A DNA stretch of 64,000 nucleotides from Oerskovia paurometabola (GCF_016907365.1 NZ_JAFBBV010000001.1:124001-188000); one strand, 5' to 3'. Numbered from the stretch's first letter, positions 17,152 to 25,803 are shown. The notes: generated by a model not told the origin, from the letters alone. Made by a program: numbers and translations.

Positions 17152-17216
17152 TGTGGACAGCCTGTGGACAGACCCCGCCAGCCTGTTCACAGCCATGTGG
17201 ACAACCATGTGGACAA
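17152..17216. promoter_or_regulatory. Four tandem DnaA-box-like sites between dnaB and the MATE gene
   Basis: TGTGGACAG occurs at 17152-17160 and 17163-17171, and TGTGGACAA (the inverse of the actinobacterial box TTGTCCACA) at 17196-17204 and 17208-17216. Start-to-start spacings are 11, 33 and 12 bp, close to whole helical turns. Each pair is preceded by CCTGTTCACAG, and a third CCTGTTCAC lies at 17252-17260. The 328-bp interval 16946-17273 contains no gene and serves as promoter for dnaB (minus) and the exporter (plus). Confidence 0.75.
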
Positions 17217-17273
17217 CTGACGAGTTGTCCCCTGTACACGCCCATGAGCAGCCTGTTCACTAGGCTCAGGGGT

Positions 17274-18749
17274 GTGGACGAAAGAAATTCCGGCGACACG
17301 CCGCACGCACGCCAGCCAGCTCCCGGTCAGCCCTCCGACGCCGGTCGTTCACCCCGTTCACCCGAGGACCGCTCCCCGGTCACCGACGGCGCTCCGCACC
17401 GGCCGCCGTCGTCCACAGGGGACGGGCCCCCCAGCCGTCGCCTCATCGACAAGCAGATCCTGGCCCTCGCGGTGCCGGCCCTGGGGGCGCTCGTCGCGGA
17501 GCCGATCTTCGTGCTCGTGGACAGCGCCGTCGTCGGGCACCTGGGGACCGCCGAGCTGGCCGGGCTCTCCCTGGCCTCCACGGTCCTGCTGACCCTCGTG
17601 GGACTGTGCGTCTTCCTGGCGTACGCGACCACGGCGGCCGTGGCCCGGCGCATCGGCGCGGGCCACCGGCGCGAAGCCCTCCAGTCGGGGATCGACGGCA
17701 TGTGGCTCGCGCTCGGCCTGGGCCTGGTCCTCGCGGCGACCCTGTGGATCGGGGGCGGCTGGGCGATCGGCGCGATGGGTGGCACGGGCGAGGTGGCCGG
17801 GCATGCGCTGGTGTACCTGCGCTGGTCGGGCCTGGGCCTGCCCGGCATGCTCGTCGTCCTGGCGTCCACGGGCGTGCTGCGCGGCCTGCAGGACACCCGC
17901 ACTCCCCTCTACGTCGCCGCGGGCGGCGCGACGTTCAACGCCGTCCTCAACGTCGTCCTCGTGTACGGCGTGGGCCTCGGCATCGCGGGCTCGGGCATCG
18001 GGACGGCCGTCGCGCAGCTCACCATGGGCGCGGTGCTCGGCGTCGTCGTCGTGCGCGGTGCCCGGCGCGAAGGCGCGTCCCTGCGCCCCGCCGCGGGCGG
18101 CATCTGGTCCAACGCGCGCGCGGGCGCGCCGCTGTTCGTGCGCACGCTCTCGCTGCGCCTCGCGATCCTCCTGACGGTCTTCGTCGCGACCGGGCTCGGG
18201 GAGGTCACGCTCGCGGGCTACCAGGTGGTCGCGTCGGTGTGGGGGCTCGCGGCGTTCGCGCTCGACGCCCTCGCGATCGCCGCGCAGGCCCTCGTGGGCC
18301 ACGGCCTGGGCGCGGGTGACCGGTCGCACGTCCGTTCGGTGCTGCGCCGAACGCTCCAGTGGGGCGTCGCGGCGGGCGCGCTGCTGGGCCTCGTCATGGC
18401 CGTGGGCGGCTGGTGGTTCTCGCTGTTCTTCACGTCCGACCCGGACGTCCGCACCGCCGTCGCGCTCGGCATGGCCGTGTGCGGCCTGCTGCTGCCCATG
18501 GCGGGGTGGGTGTTCGTCCTGGACGGCGTGCTCATCGGTGCCGGGGACGGCCGCTACCTCGCGTGGGCGGGCATGGTCACGTTCGTCGTGTACGTGCCGT
18601 TCGCGCTGGCGGTCCGCGCTCTCGCGCCCGACGGCGCCGCGGGCCTCGCGTGGTTGTGGGCGGCCTTCGCGGGGGTCTTCATGGCGGCGCGCGCGCTGAC
18701 CACGGGGCTGCGTGCGCGCAGCGACCGGTGGATGGTCACCGGGGCGTGA
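17274..18749 (+). CDS. MATE family efflux transporter
   Basis: A 12-helix exporter (491 residues from this start) driven by Na+ or H+. After a Pro/Ser-rich cytosolic N-terminus comes QILALAVPALGALVAEPIFV and DSAVVGHLGTAELAGLSLAS, then LVYLRWSGLGLPGMLVVLAS, RGLQDTRTPLYV and the matching second half with LGAGDRSHVRSVLRRTLQWG. This is the DinF-like actinobacterial MATE pattern. The GTG at 17274 lies 7 nt after TAGGCT (17261-17266), fitting a leaderless transcript; an ATG at 17244 in frame is the alternative but lacks an RBS. DnaA-box-like sites lie directly upstream. It ends at a bidirectional hairpin facing rplI. The substrate is unknown. Confidence 0.9.
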   Translation: MDERNSGDTPHARQPAPGQPSDAGRSPRSPEDRSPVTDGAPHRPPSSTGDGPPSRRLIDKQILALAVPALGALVAEPIFVLVDSAVVGHLGTAELAGLSLASTVLLTLVGLCVFLAYATTAAVARRIGAGHRREALQSGIDGMWLALGLGLVLAATLWIGGGWAIGAMGGTGEVAGHALVYLRWSGLGLPGMLVVLASTGVLRGLQDTRTPLYVAAGGATFNAVLNVVLVYGVGLGIAGSGIGTAVAQLTMGAVLGVVVVRGARREGASLRPAAGGIWSNARAGAPLFVRTLSLRLAILLTVFVATGLGEVTLAGYQVVASVWGLAAFALDALAIAAQALVGHGLGAGDRSHVRSVLRRTLQWGVAAGALLGLVMAVGGWWFSLFFTSDPDVRTAVALGMAVCGLLLPMAGWVFVLDGVLIGAGDGRYLAWAGMVTFVVYVPFALAVRALAPDGAAGLAWLWAAFAGVFMAARALTTGLRARSDRWMVTGA

Positions 18750-18777
18750 ACGTTCTGACAGACCGGTCCAGGGAACG

Positions 18778-18819
18778 CCGACGGCCCGGCCCCCTCCGCA
18801 GAGGGGACCGGGCCGTCGG
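18778..18819. terminator. Bidirectional hairpin between the MATE gene and rplI
   Basis: Arms 18778-18796 and 18801-18819 pair over 19 bp with one mismatch around the loop CGCA, followed on the plus strand by GTGAGATC. It serves the convergent exporter and the ribosomal-protein operon. Confidence 0.75.
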
Positions 18820-18869
18820 GTGAGATCTCCGATCCATCCATCCCTCACGGGACAGGGGCGATCAGTCGA

Positions 18870-19319
18870 TCAGGCAGCCACCACGTTGACCGCGATGTTC
18901 GCCGAGACCTCGGCGTGCAGGCGGATGGTGACCGTGTACGAACCGGTCGACTTGATCGGCTGGCCGATCTCGATCTTGCGCTTGTCGACGGACGGGCCGC
19001 CGGCAGCCTTCACGGCCTCGGCGATGTCACCGGTGGTGACGGCACCGAACAGACGGCCGCCCTGGCCCGCCTTGGCCTGCACGACGACAGGCTTCGACTG
19101 CAGCGAGTCGCGCGTCGCCTTGGCCTCGTCGAGCGTCGCGATCTCGCGAGCCTTGCGAGCCTTGCGGATCGCAGAGATCTGCGACTCGGCACCCTTGGAC
19201 CATCCGGTCGCCAGGCCACGGGGCACGAGGAAGTTACGGGCGTACCCGTCCTTGACCTCGACCACGTCGCCGGGCTCGCCCAGGCCGGTGACCTCGTGGG
19301 TCAGAATGAGCTTTGCCAT
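18870..19319 (-). CDS. rplI: 50S ribosomal protein L9
   Basis: The 149-residue L9 binds 23S rRNA and projects from the ribosome. The N-terminal signature is complete: [35 protein letters not shown] long charged connecting helix and the C-terminal domain ([14 protein letters not shown]) follow. It is the last gene of rpsF-ssb-rpsR-rplI, 17 bp after rpsR. Confidence 0.98.
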   Translation of the reverse strand: MAKLILTHEVTGLGEPGDVVEVKDGYARNFLVPRGLATGWSKGAESQISAIRKARKAREIATLDEAKATRDSLQSKPVVVQAKAGQGGRLFGAVTTGDIAEAVKAAGGPSVDKRKIEIGQPIKSTGSYTVTIRLHAEVSANIAVNVVAA

Positions 19320-19336
19320 GTTCTATCCCCTCTCGA

Positions 19337-19573
19337 TCAGCGTGCGGACGACGAGTACGGCAGGAGCGCCATCTCGCGAGCGTTCTTGACGGCACGTGCG
19401 ATCTGACGCTGCTCCTGGACGGAGACGCCGGTCACGCGACGGGCACGGATCTTCCCGCGGTCGGAGATGAACTTCCGCAGCAGGGTCGTGTCCTTGTAGT
19501 CGACCGACTCGATCTTCGCCGACTTCAGGGGGTTGGACTTCTTCTTGGGCTTGCGCACCACTGGCTTCGCCAT
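19337..19573 (-). CDS. rpsR: 30S ribosomal protein S18
   Basis: A 78-residue S18 with [22 protein letters not shown] and [20 protein letters not shown]. It contains no cysteine, so it is the zinc-free (C-minus) form; actinobacteria often carry a second, zinc-binding copy elsewhere. S18 pairs with S6 in the 30S platform, and its gene lies in the same operon as rpsF. The RBS AAGGAGC is 6 nt before the ATG. Confidence 0.98.
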   Translation of the reverse strand: MAKPVVRKPKKKSNPLKSAKIESVDYKDTTLLRKFISDRGKIRARRVTGVSVQEQRQIARAVKNAREMALLPYSSSAR

Positions 19574-19670
19574 GGTGTTGCTCCTTCACAAGGTGCTATC
19601 CCCGGCCGGGGTGGGTGCCGTCGTCGGGCACCTGCCCCGCCGGGAAGGGTTTGTCTGGGGTGAGCGGTGA

Positions 19671-20207
19671 CTAGAAGGGGGGCTCGTCCGAGAACGAGGA
19701 CCCACCCGACGACGCGGGGCCAGCCGTGGCCCACGGGTCGTCGTTGTTCTGCTGGCCACCGCCGGAAGCGCTGAAACCACCGCCGCTCGAAGCACCGCCG
19801 CCGCCGAAACCGCCGCCGCCACCGAAGTTGCCGCCGCCCGAGCGCTGGGCCCGGGTGACCTTCGCGGAGGCGTACTTCAGGGAAGGACCGATCTCCTCCA
19901 CCTGCAGCTCGACGACCGTGCGCTTCTCCCCCTCGCGGGTCTCGTACGAACGCTGGACCAGACGGCCCTGAACAACCACGCGCATGCCCTTGGTCAAGGA
20001 CTCGGCGACGTTCTCCGCGGCCTCGCGCCAGATCGAGCAGCGCATGAACAGCGTGTCGCCGTCCTTCCACTCGTTGCTCTGGCGGTCGAAGGTGCGCGGC
20101 GTGGACGCCACGGTGAAGTTGGCGACGGCAGCCCCTGCGGGGGTGAAGCGAAGCTCCGGGTCCCCGGTCAGGTTTCCGACCACCGTGATGACGGTTTCAC
20201 CAGCCAT
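19671..20207 (-). CDS. ssb: Single-stranded DNA-binding protein
   Basis: The 178-residue SSB coats single-stranded DNA at forks. The OB fold spans residues 1-110 ([55 protein letters not shown]). A Gly-rich flexible linker follows and the protein ends in the acidic interaction tip SFSDEPPF. It is the second gene of the rpsF operon, 97 bp upstream of rpsR and 148 bp downstream of rpsF. The latter gap is long for an operon but shows no terminator I can support. Confidence 0.98.
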   Translation of the reverse strand: MAGETVITVVGNLTGDPELRFTPAGAAVANFTVASTPRTFDRQSNEWKDGDTLFMRCSIWREAAENVAESLTKGMRVVVQGRLVQRSYETREGEKRTVVELQVEEIGPSLKYASAKVTRAQRSGGGNFGGGGGFGGGGASSGGGFSASGGGQQNNDDPWATAGPASSGGSSFSDEPPF

Positions 20208-20355
20208 GCCAGCTCCTCATTGTTCGTTGCGTATCGAAGAAACTTCGAAGGGGATGACCCCCGTCCGCGGACATCCCACCACGTGCCACTGACGGCGCCC
20301 ATGAGGACGCGCAGAGCACCGGGACGGCGCGAGGGAAGTCAGAAAGTGCGGGTGA

Positions 20356-20646
20356 TCAGCGAGCGTCGGTGCGCAGGACCTTCGTGCGCAGGACGACCTC
20401 GTTGAGGCCGAGCTGACGGTCCAGCTCCTTGGCCGTGTCCGACGTCGAGGTGAAGTCGACGACGGCGTAGATGCCCTCGGACTTCTTGTTGATCTCGAAG
20501 GACAGGCGGCGACGGCCCCAGATGTCCACCTTGTCGACAGTGCCACCGTCGGTCTTGATGACCGTCAGGTACTTGTCGAGCGACGGAGCAACGGTGCGCT
20601 CCTCGATCTCGGGGTCGAGGATGATCATCAATTCGTACTGACGCAT
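20356..20646 (-). CDS. rpsF: 30S ribosomal protein S6
   Basis: The 96-residue S6 has the family start [19 protein letters not shown] and [20 protein letters not shown]. It forms a heterodimer with S18 on the 30S platform and, in several bacteria, represses its own mRNA together with S18. The AGGAGG ribosome-binding site (20659-20664) is 12 nt before the ATG and lies inside a predicted hairpin in the leader, which fits such feedback. It is the first gene of the operon. Confidence 0.98.
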   Translation of the reverse strand: MRQYELMIILDPEIEERTVAPSLDKYLTVIKTDGGTVDKVDIWGRRRLSFEINKKSEGIYAVVDFTSTSDTAKELDRQLGLNEVVLRTKVLRTDAR

Positions 20647-20652
20647 GCGGTT

Positions 20653-20704
20653 AACCCACCTCCTGCGGACTCAGCGGTCACGGTCTCTCCGTGACAGGAG
20701 GGTT
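20653..20704 (-). promoter_or_regulatory. Candidate S6:S18-responsive leader that sequesters the rpsF RBS
   Basis: On the minus strand, AACCCTCCTG (20695-20704) can pair with CAGGAGGTGGGTT (20653-20665), hiding the SD. Inside lies a second perfect hairpin, GTCACGG-AGAGA-CCGTGAC (20677-20695), followed by CCGCTGAGTCCG. An anti-SD stem with a nearby unpaired CCG is what I recall of the S6:S18 binding motif in rpsF leaders. The pairing is read from the sequence; the ligand is inferred. Confidence 0.5.
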
Positions 20705-20803
20705 GTGCGTCGCTGTGCCGTCCCCGCACTGATGGCAGCACGGATCGAGACACAGCAAGATCCCAAGGTACCCGGTCAGGGCCGGGGTCGGGAAATCTGG
20801 GTG

Positions 20804-23344
20804 CTACCCCTGGGGCGGGCCCTTGGAGACGACGAGGGTGACCGTGCTGCCCGGTGGGACCTTCTGGCCGGCCCCCGGCTCCACCCGGATCACCTGCCCC
20901 TTGGGCAGCTGGCTCTCCTCCTCGCGCACGGTGGAGACCAGGTTGGCACGTCGGATCACCGCCTCGGCAGCGCCTTGCGCCTGGCCGGTCACCTCGGGCA
21001 CGACGACCTCGTTGGTCGGCAGGTTGTTCGGGTCCTGCCCCTTCGAGACGACGACCGCCACGGTCGTCCCCGGCGCGGCGGGCTGCCCCGCGCTGCCCAC
21101 GCGGATGACGACGTCCTTCGCGACGTCCGCCGAGTACTCCTCGGTGAATGCCACGCGGAAGCCCAGCGCCTCGAGTGCCGCCCGAGCATCGGCCTTCGAC
21201 CTGCCGACCAGGTCGGTCGGGATGGCTGTCTGGGTCTCAGGCTGCTCGGGCTGTTCGGGCTCGTCGACCGGCGGGATCTCCGTGGGGACCTCGCTCGGCG
21301 TCTCGGTCGGGACCGGCTTCTTGGGCGTGTACTGCGGGAACTCCTGCACCTCGGCGTACTGCGGGAGCGCGATGACGCCCTCCATGTACTGCGTCCAGGC
21401 GTCCACGGGCCAGGTTCCACCCGTGATGGACTTGCGGTAGTACTCGCCGAAGGGCTCGATCTGCTCCTGCGCCTGCGTCTCGGGGTTGGTCTGGTAGAGG
21501 CCGACGATGGTCGCGAGCTGGGGGATGTACCCGGTGAACCAGGCCGACTTGTTGTCGTTCGACGTTCCGGTCTTGCCCGCCACGGGCCGCTTGAGCGCCT
21601 TGGCCGGCGCACCCGAGGCGCCCTTGGCCTCGACGACCTGCGTCATGGCGTAGGTCGCGGCTGCCATGGTGTCCGGCTCGAAGACGCGCTCGTTGCGGCC
21701 CGCGGGCTCCCAGATCTCGGCGCCGCTGCTGAGCAGCTTGACGGACTGCACGACGTGCGGGGTCGACTCGAAGCCCTGCGCCGCGAACGTCGCGTAGGCG
21801 TGCGCGAGGTCGATCGGGTGGACCGAGGCCGTACCGAGCACGTTCGACGGGACGGGCTTGAGGTCCATGGTGTCGGCCGGGATCCCGGCCTTGACGGCCG
21901 CTTCGACCGTGGCCTCGGGGCCGACCTCCATGTTGAGCGCCGCGTAGACCGAGTTGATCGAGTTCGCGGTGGCCTTGACGAGGTCGACCTCACCGAACGT
22001 GCCGTTGTCGAAGTTCTTGACCCCCTTGCCCTTCTCGTAGAACCCGGGCACCTCGACGTCGTTGTTGCCGTCGTACCTCGCCGACAGGTCGATCCCCTGC
22101 TCGAGCGCCGCCACGAGCGTGAACGGCTTGAAGGTCGATCCGGCCTGCGCGATGCCGTCCGTCGCGGAGTTGAACGGCTTCGTCACGAAGTCCGGCCCGC
22201 CGTAGATGGCCTTGACCGCACCGTCGGCCGAGTCGATCGAGACGATCGACGGGCTCAGCCCCGCGTTGGCCGGGTGCTCGCCGTCTCGCGGGATCGTGCC
22301 CTCGGCGGTCGCGACCGCCAGGTCCTGCATGGCCTTGTCGATCGTCGTGACGATCGTGTAGCCCTTGGTGAACAGGTCCTCGGCGTCGCGGCCCGAGTTG
22401 GCCCACTCGTCCTGGACCATGTCCAGGAGGTAGCCCGCCTGGCCGCCCTTCGTGTTGGTGGCCGTGGCCTTCGGCAGGAGCGTGTCGACCGGGAAGGCGG
22501 CAGCGGCCTTCTCCTCCGGCGTGATCAGTCCCTGCTCACCCATGCGCCGGATCACGCGGTTCCACTTGGCCTCCGCGGTCTCGGGGTTGACCGCGGGGTC
22601 GTAGTTGTTCGGGCTCGGGATGACGGCCGAGATGAGCGCGGCCTGCGAGAGGGTGAGGTTGGCGGCCGGCACGCCGAAGTACGCCTGTGCCGCGGCCTCG
22701 ATGCCGTGCGCGCCACGACCGAAGTAGATCGTGTTCAGGTAGTTCCCGAGGATCTCCTTCTTGTCCTCCTTCTGCGTCAGACGCAGGGCGAGCATCGCCT
22801 CGCGGAACTTGCCCGCGTAGCTGGAGATGGTCTCGTCGGAGTAGTAGCGCTCCGCGTACTGCTGCGTGATCGTCGACGCGCCCTGGCGCGGACCCCCGGT
22901 GACGTTGTTCAGCGCGGCGCGGGCCATGCCCTTGATGTCGACCCCGGAGTTCTCCCAGAACGTCGCGTCCTCGGACGCGACGACCGCGTTCCCGACGTAC
23001 TCGGGCAGGCTGTCGAACGGGACGATCACGCGGTTCTCGACCTGGAAGGTCCCGATCTCGGTCACGCCGTCGGCGTAGTAGACGGTCGTCTTCTGCTGCT
23101 TCGCGTAGGCGGCTTCCTCGGGGACCGTCGTGGTGGCGTAGGCGGCGATGACGATGCCGGCGACCAGCGCGACGCCGGTCAGGAAGGTCCCGAGCAGCAC
23201 GCGCCACGACGGGAGCCAGCGACGGAAGCTCTTGACGTGGGATCGGGGGTAGTTGAAGAAGCGACGCTTGCGCGCCGTGGTGCCCGTCCGCGCTGTGCTG
23301 GCGGTGCGCGCCGTGCCCTTCGTCTGCCTCGCGGAGCTCGCCAC
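20804..23344 (-). CDS. ponA: Class A penicillin-binding protein with two PASTA domains
   Basis: This bifunctional peptidoglycan synthase has 846 residues. A basic cytosolic N-terminus is followed by a membrane anchor (about 48-70), a GT51 transglycosylase domain (catalytic Glu125 in ASEDATFW; GASTITQQYAERYY; GNYLNTIYFGRGAHGI) and a transpeptidase domain with STFK (403-406), SIN (462-464) and KTGTS (591-595). A Pro/Glu-rich linker joins two PASTA domains at about 700-770 and 778-842, which bind uncrosslinked wall or beta-lactam-like ligands. A candidate promoter with TTGTCC and TATTGT lies upstream at 23446-23473. It acts outside the membrane in wall synthesis, upstream of and co-directional with rpsF. 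Confidence 0.97.
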   Translation of the reverse strand: MASSARQTKGTARTASTARTGTTARKRRFFNYPRSHVKSFRRWLPSWRVLLGTFLTGVALVAGIVIAAYATTTVPEEAAYAKQQKTTVYYADGVTEIGTFQVENRVIVPFDSLPEYVGNAVVASEDATFWENSGVDIKGMARAALNNVTGGPRQGASTITQQYAERYYSDETISSYAGKFREAMLALRLTQKEDKKEILGNYLNTIYFGRGAHGIEAAAQAYFGVPAANLTLSQAALISAVIPSPNNYDPAVNPETAEAKWNRVIRRMGEQGLITPEEKAAAAFPVDTLLPKATATNTKGGQAGYLLDMVQDEWANSGRDAEDLFTKGYTIVTTIDKAMQDLAVATAEGTIPRDGEHPANAGLSPSIVSIDSADGAVKAIYGGPDFVTKPFNSATDGIAQAGSTFKPFTLVAALEQGIDLSARYDGNNDVEVPGFYEKGKGVKNFDNGTFGEVDLVKATANSINSVYAALNMEVGPEATVEAAVKAGIPADTMDLKPVPSNVLGTASVHPIDLAHAYATFAAQGFESTPHVVQSVKLLSSGAEIWEPAGRNERVFEPDTMAAATYAMTQVVEAKGASGAPAKALKRPVAGKTGTSNDNKSAWFTGYIPQLATIVGLYQTNPETQAQEQIEPFGEYYRKSITGGTWPVDAWTQYMEGVIALPQYAEVQEFPQYTPKKPVPTETPSEVPTEIPPVDEPEQPEQPETQTAIPTDLVGRSKADARAALEALGFRVAFTEEYSADVAKDVVIRVGSAGQPAAPGTTVAVVVSKGQDPNNLPTNEVVVPEVTGQAQGAAEAVIRRANLVSTVREEESQLPKGQVIRVEPGAGQKVPPGSTVTLVVSKGPPQG

Positions 23345-23445
23345 GGTTCACCTTCCTCTGGGGGTCACTTCAGGTCCGGACCGGACCGCGCTTCGCCCAA
23401 GGAGAGGACGACGGGGGACGCGGGACATGCATCGGACCACCCTGA

Positions 23446-23473
23446 ACAATAGGCCGTCACCCCGTGAGGACAA
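23446..23473 (-). promoter_or_regulatory. Candidate promoter of ponA
   Basis: On the minus strand TTGTCC (23473-23468), a 16-bp spacer and TATTGT (23451-23446) match a vegetative sigma promoter. The predicted leader to the ATG at 23344 is about 95 nt. The 354-bp interval 23345-23698 holds this, the PadR palindrome and no gene. Confidence 0.5.
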
Positions 23474-23614
23474 GGGCCTCGCCAGCACGAATCGCATTGT
23501 TTCGCCACAGCCACGCGGCAGTTCCGCCAGTCCTTCACATCTGGCCGGACGCACCGGTCACACACACCTCTATGCACCGACGCATTGCGCAGCGGTCCGA
23601 TTGCACCTAGCCTG

Positions 23615-23639
23615 TCGATGTATCGACTCGATACATCGA
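23615..23639. promoter_or_regulatory. 25-bp palindrome, PadR operator
   Basis: Bases 23615-23639 form a perfect palindrome around 23627; its inner part is ATGTATCGACTCGATACAT. The ATGT...ACAT ends match the usual PadR-family operator type. It lies about 60 bp before the padR-like gene at 23699, over the presumed promoter, so autoregulation is likely. Confidence 0.72.
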
Positions 23640-23698
23640 GGAGATGACGCAGCCCGATCCGCCCTCCGCGGTGACAGCCTGACCGAGGAGGAGGTGCC

Positions 23699-24307
23699 AT
23701 GGCACGCAGCCGTTCCGACGTGCTGGAGACCGCCATCCTCGGCCTCCTGAACGAGTCTCCGCTGCACGGGTACGAGCTCCGCAAGCGGCTCAACCTGCTG
23801 CTCGGTTCGTTCCGCGCCTTCTCCTACGGTTCCCTCTACCCGGCGCTCAAGGCGATGGTCGCGCACGGCCACATCGTCGGCACCGAGTCACCCACCACCC
23901 CTCCCCACGCGCTGTCCGGCAAGCGGGCACGCATCGTGTACCAGCTCACGGCCGAGGGCAAGGAGCGTCTCCAGACGGTCCTCGCGACCTCGGGTCCGGC
24001 AGCCTGGGAGGACGAGAGCTTCGACGTCCGGTTCGCGTTCTTCGCGCAGACCGACGCCGAGACCCGTCTCCGCATCCTCGAGGGTCGGCGCAGCCGGCTC
24101 ACCGAGAGGTTGGAGTCGGTCAAGGAGTCCGCCGCCCGCACTCGCGAGCGCCTGGACGAATACACCCTTGAGCTGCAGCGTCACGGCCTGGAACAGGTCG
24201 AACGTGAGGTTCGCTGGCTCGACGGACTGATCACGACCGAGCGCGACCGTCGTCGCACCCGGCCGTCGAGCGGCCCCGAGAACCGTCACGGGCAAGACAA
24301 CCACTAA
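23699..24307 (+). CDS. PadR family regulator next to inositol-phosphate synthase
   Basis: The protein has 202 residues. The winged helix includes LETAILGLLNESPLHGYELRK, FSYGSLYPALKAM and ARIVYQLTAEGKERL; the second half is helical (RRSRLTERLESVKESAARTRERL), typical of long PadR-s2 proteins. GAGGAGGTGCC precedes the ATG. The gene lies 52 bp upstream of ino1, a neighbourhood conserved in many actinobacteria, so it may regulate inositol synthesis and thus mycothiol and phosphatidylinositol. An inverted repeat 60 bp upstream is the likely operator. The ligand is unknown. Confidence 0.9.
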   Translation: MARSRSDVLETAILGLLNESPLHGYELRKRLNLLLGSFRAFSYGSLYPALKAMVAHGHIVGTESPTTPPHALSGKRARIVYQLTAEGKERLQTVLATSGPAAWEDESFDVRFAFFAQTDAETRLRILEGRRSRLTERLESVKESAARTRERLDEYTLELQRHGLEQVEREVRWLDGLITTERDRRRTRPSSGPENRHGQDNH

Positions 24308-24359
24308 CTACGAAGCCGTCGGCGCGCAGCGCCCCCGGCACTGACAGCAAGGAGCGAGG

Positions 24360-25451
24360 ATGTCCTCCATCCGCGTCGCCATCGTTGGCGTCGGAAACTG
24401 CGCATCTTCCCTGGTCCAGGGCGTGCACTACTACCGCGACGCTGACCCGAGCAGCACCGTGCCCGGACTGATGCACGTGCAGTTCGGTGACTACCACGTG
24501 TCCGACCTGGAGTTCGTCGCCGCTTTCGACGTCGACGCCAAGAAGGTCGGCTTCGACCTCTCGGAGGCCATCAACGCCTCGGAGAACAACACCATCAAGA
24601 TCGCCGACGTGCCGCCGCTGGGCGTCACCGTCCAGCGTGGTGTGACGAACGACGGCCTCGGCAAGTACTACCGCGAGACCATCGAGGAGTCGGACGCCGA
24701 GCCGGTCGACATCGTCGCCGCGCTCAAGGAGTCGGGCGCTGACGTGCTCGTCTGCTACCTGCCGGTCGGTTCGGAGATCGCCGCGAAGTACTACGCGCAG
24801 TGCGCGATCGACGCGGGTGTCGCGTTCGTCAACGCCCTGCCGGTCTTCATCGCCTCCGACCCCGAGTGGGCCGCGAAGTTCGAGGCCGCCGGTGTCCCGA
24901 TCGTCGGCGACGACATCAAGTCGCAGGTCGGCGCGACCATCACGCACCGCGTGCTCGCGAAGCTCTTCGAGGACCGCGGCGTCGTGCTGGACCGCACGTA
25001 CCAGCTGAACGTCGGCGGCAACATGGACTTCAAGAACATGCTCGAGCGCACGCGCCTCGAGTCCAAGAAGATCTCGAAGACGCAGGCCGTGACGTCGAAC
25101 CTCGAAGGTCCCCTCGGTGGCAAGACCGAGGACCGCAACGTCCACATCGGCCCGTCGGACTACGTCGCGTGGCTCGACGACCGCAAGTGGGCGTACGTCC
25201 GCCTCGAGGGCCGCGCGTTCGGCGAGGTGCCCCTGAACCTGGAGTACAAGCTCGAGGTCTGGGACTCCCCCAACTCGGCCGGCATCATCATCGACGCCGT
25301 GCGCGCCGCGAAGATCGCCAAGGACCGCGGCGTCGGTGGCCCGATCCTCTCGGCCTCGACGTACTTCATGAAGTCCCCGCCGGTCCAGATGGAGGACACG
25401 AAGGGCCGTGCGGCTCTGGAGGCCTTCATCTCCGGCGAGAACGAGCGCTGA
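24360..25451 (+). CDS. ino1: Inositol-3-phosphate synthase
   Basis: The enzyme converts glucose 6-phosphate to inositol 3-phosphate using NAD, the entry point to mycothiol and phosphatidylinositol. The 363-residue protein has the actinobacterial type: Rossmann start [59 protein letters not shown], and the active-site region [29 protein letters not shown] precedes the ATG. It probably shares a transcript with the PadR gene. Its last codons GAGCGCTGA begin the first unit of a 54-bp tandem repeat that forms the 3' region. Confidence 0.96.
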   Translation: MSSIRVAIVGVGNCASSLVQGVHYYRDADPSSTVPGLMHVQFGDYHVSDLEFVAAFDVDAKKVGFDLSEAINASENNTIKIADVPPLGVTVQRGVTNDGLGKYYRETIEESDAEPVDIVAALKESGADVLVCYLPVGSEIAAKYYAQCAIDAGVAFVNALPVFIASDPEWAAKFEAAGVPIVGDDIKSQVGATITHRVLAKLFEDRGVVLDRTYQLNVGGNMDFKNMLERTRLESKKISKTQAVTSNLEGPLGGKTEDRNVHIGPSDYVAWLDDRKWAYVRLEGRAFGEVPLNLEYKLEVWDSPNSAGIIIDAVRAAKIAKDRGVGGPILSASTYFMKSPPVQMEDTKGRAALEAFISGENER

Positions 25452-25606
25452 TCCGAAGCGAGCTCGCGAGTGCAGGACCAGCGCGACCGTAAGTACCTGC
25501 GCTGATCCGTAGCGAGCTCGCGAGCGCAGGACCAGCGCGACCGTAAGTACCTGCGCTGATCCGTAGCGAGCTCGCGAGCGCAGGACCAGCGCGACGGTAG
25601 TGGCGT
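25445..25606. repeat. Three tandem 54-bp repeats after ino1
   Basis: Copies lie at 25445-25498, 25499-25552 and 25553-25606; an 8-nt start of a fourth unit follows. Copies 1 and 2 differ at two bases; copy 3 diverges in its last 11. Each unit contains the palindrome GCGAGCTCGC flanked by arms CGCTGATCC and GGACCAGCG that can pair with one mismatch, so each unit can form a hairpin. Copy 1 includes the ino1 stop codon. Confidence 0.92.
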
Positions 25607-25629
25607 GCGCTGACCTGACGGCTCATGAG

Positions 25630-25661
25630 GAGGGCCCGGGACCTGAAGGTCCCGGGCCCTC
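25630..25661 (+). terminator. Strong hairpin terminator after ino1 and the repeats
   Basis: A perfect 15-bp GC-rich stem (25630-25644 with 25647-25661) with a 2-base minimal loop is followed by TTCG. It ends the PadR-ino1 transcript. Confidence 0.8.
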
Positions 25662-25724
25662 TTCGCATGCCCGACGGCCTCGCCCCCTGGACACCGGCCG
25701 GCCCCGGCGGGCGGGGGCCCGGGA

Positions 25725-25803
25725 CGAGATGGGTGCTTCCGCACGAGACGGGTCGCGCGGACCGTGGCCCAGAGACCCGTCTCGGACCCAACCACCCGTC
25801 TCG
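25725..25803. promoter_or_regulatory. Ordered array of four decamers, two direct and two inverted
   Basis: CGAGATGGGT (25725-25734) and CGAGACGGGT (25744-25753) are followed by the inverse ACCCGTCTCG at 25775-25784 and 25794-25803. Within each pair the start-to-start spacing is 19 bp; 21 bp separate the pairs. It lies 133 bp upstream of the MFS start in the 485-bp gene-free interval 25452-25936. It could be an operator for two dimers or a nested terminator. Confidence 0.6.

Noticed and set aside
20645..23452. 935-codon open frame opposite ponA
   Set aside because: No motif or RBS; the PBP frame on minus has all catalytic motifs.
25445..25606. CRISPR-like array
   Set aside because: Units are contiguous with no distinct spacers, only three copies, and no cas genes are present.
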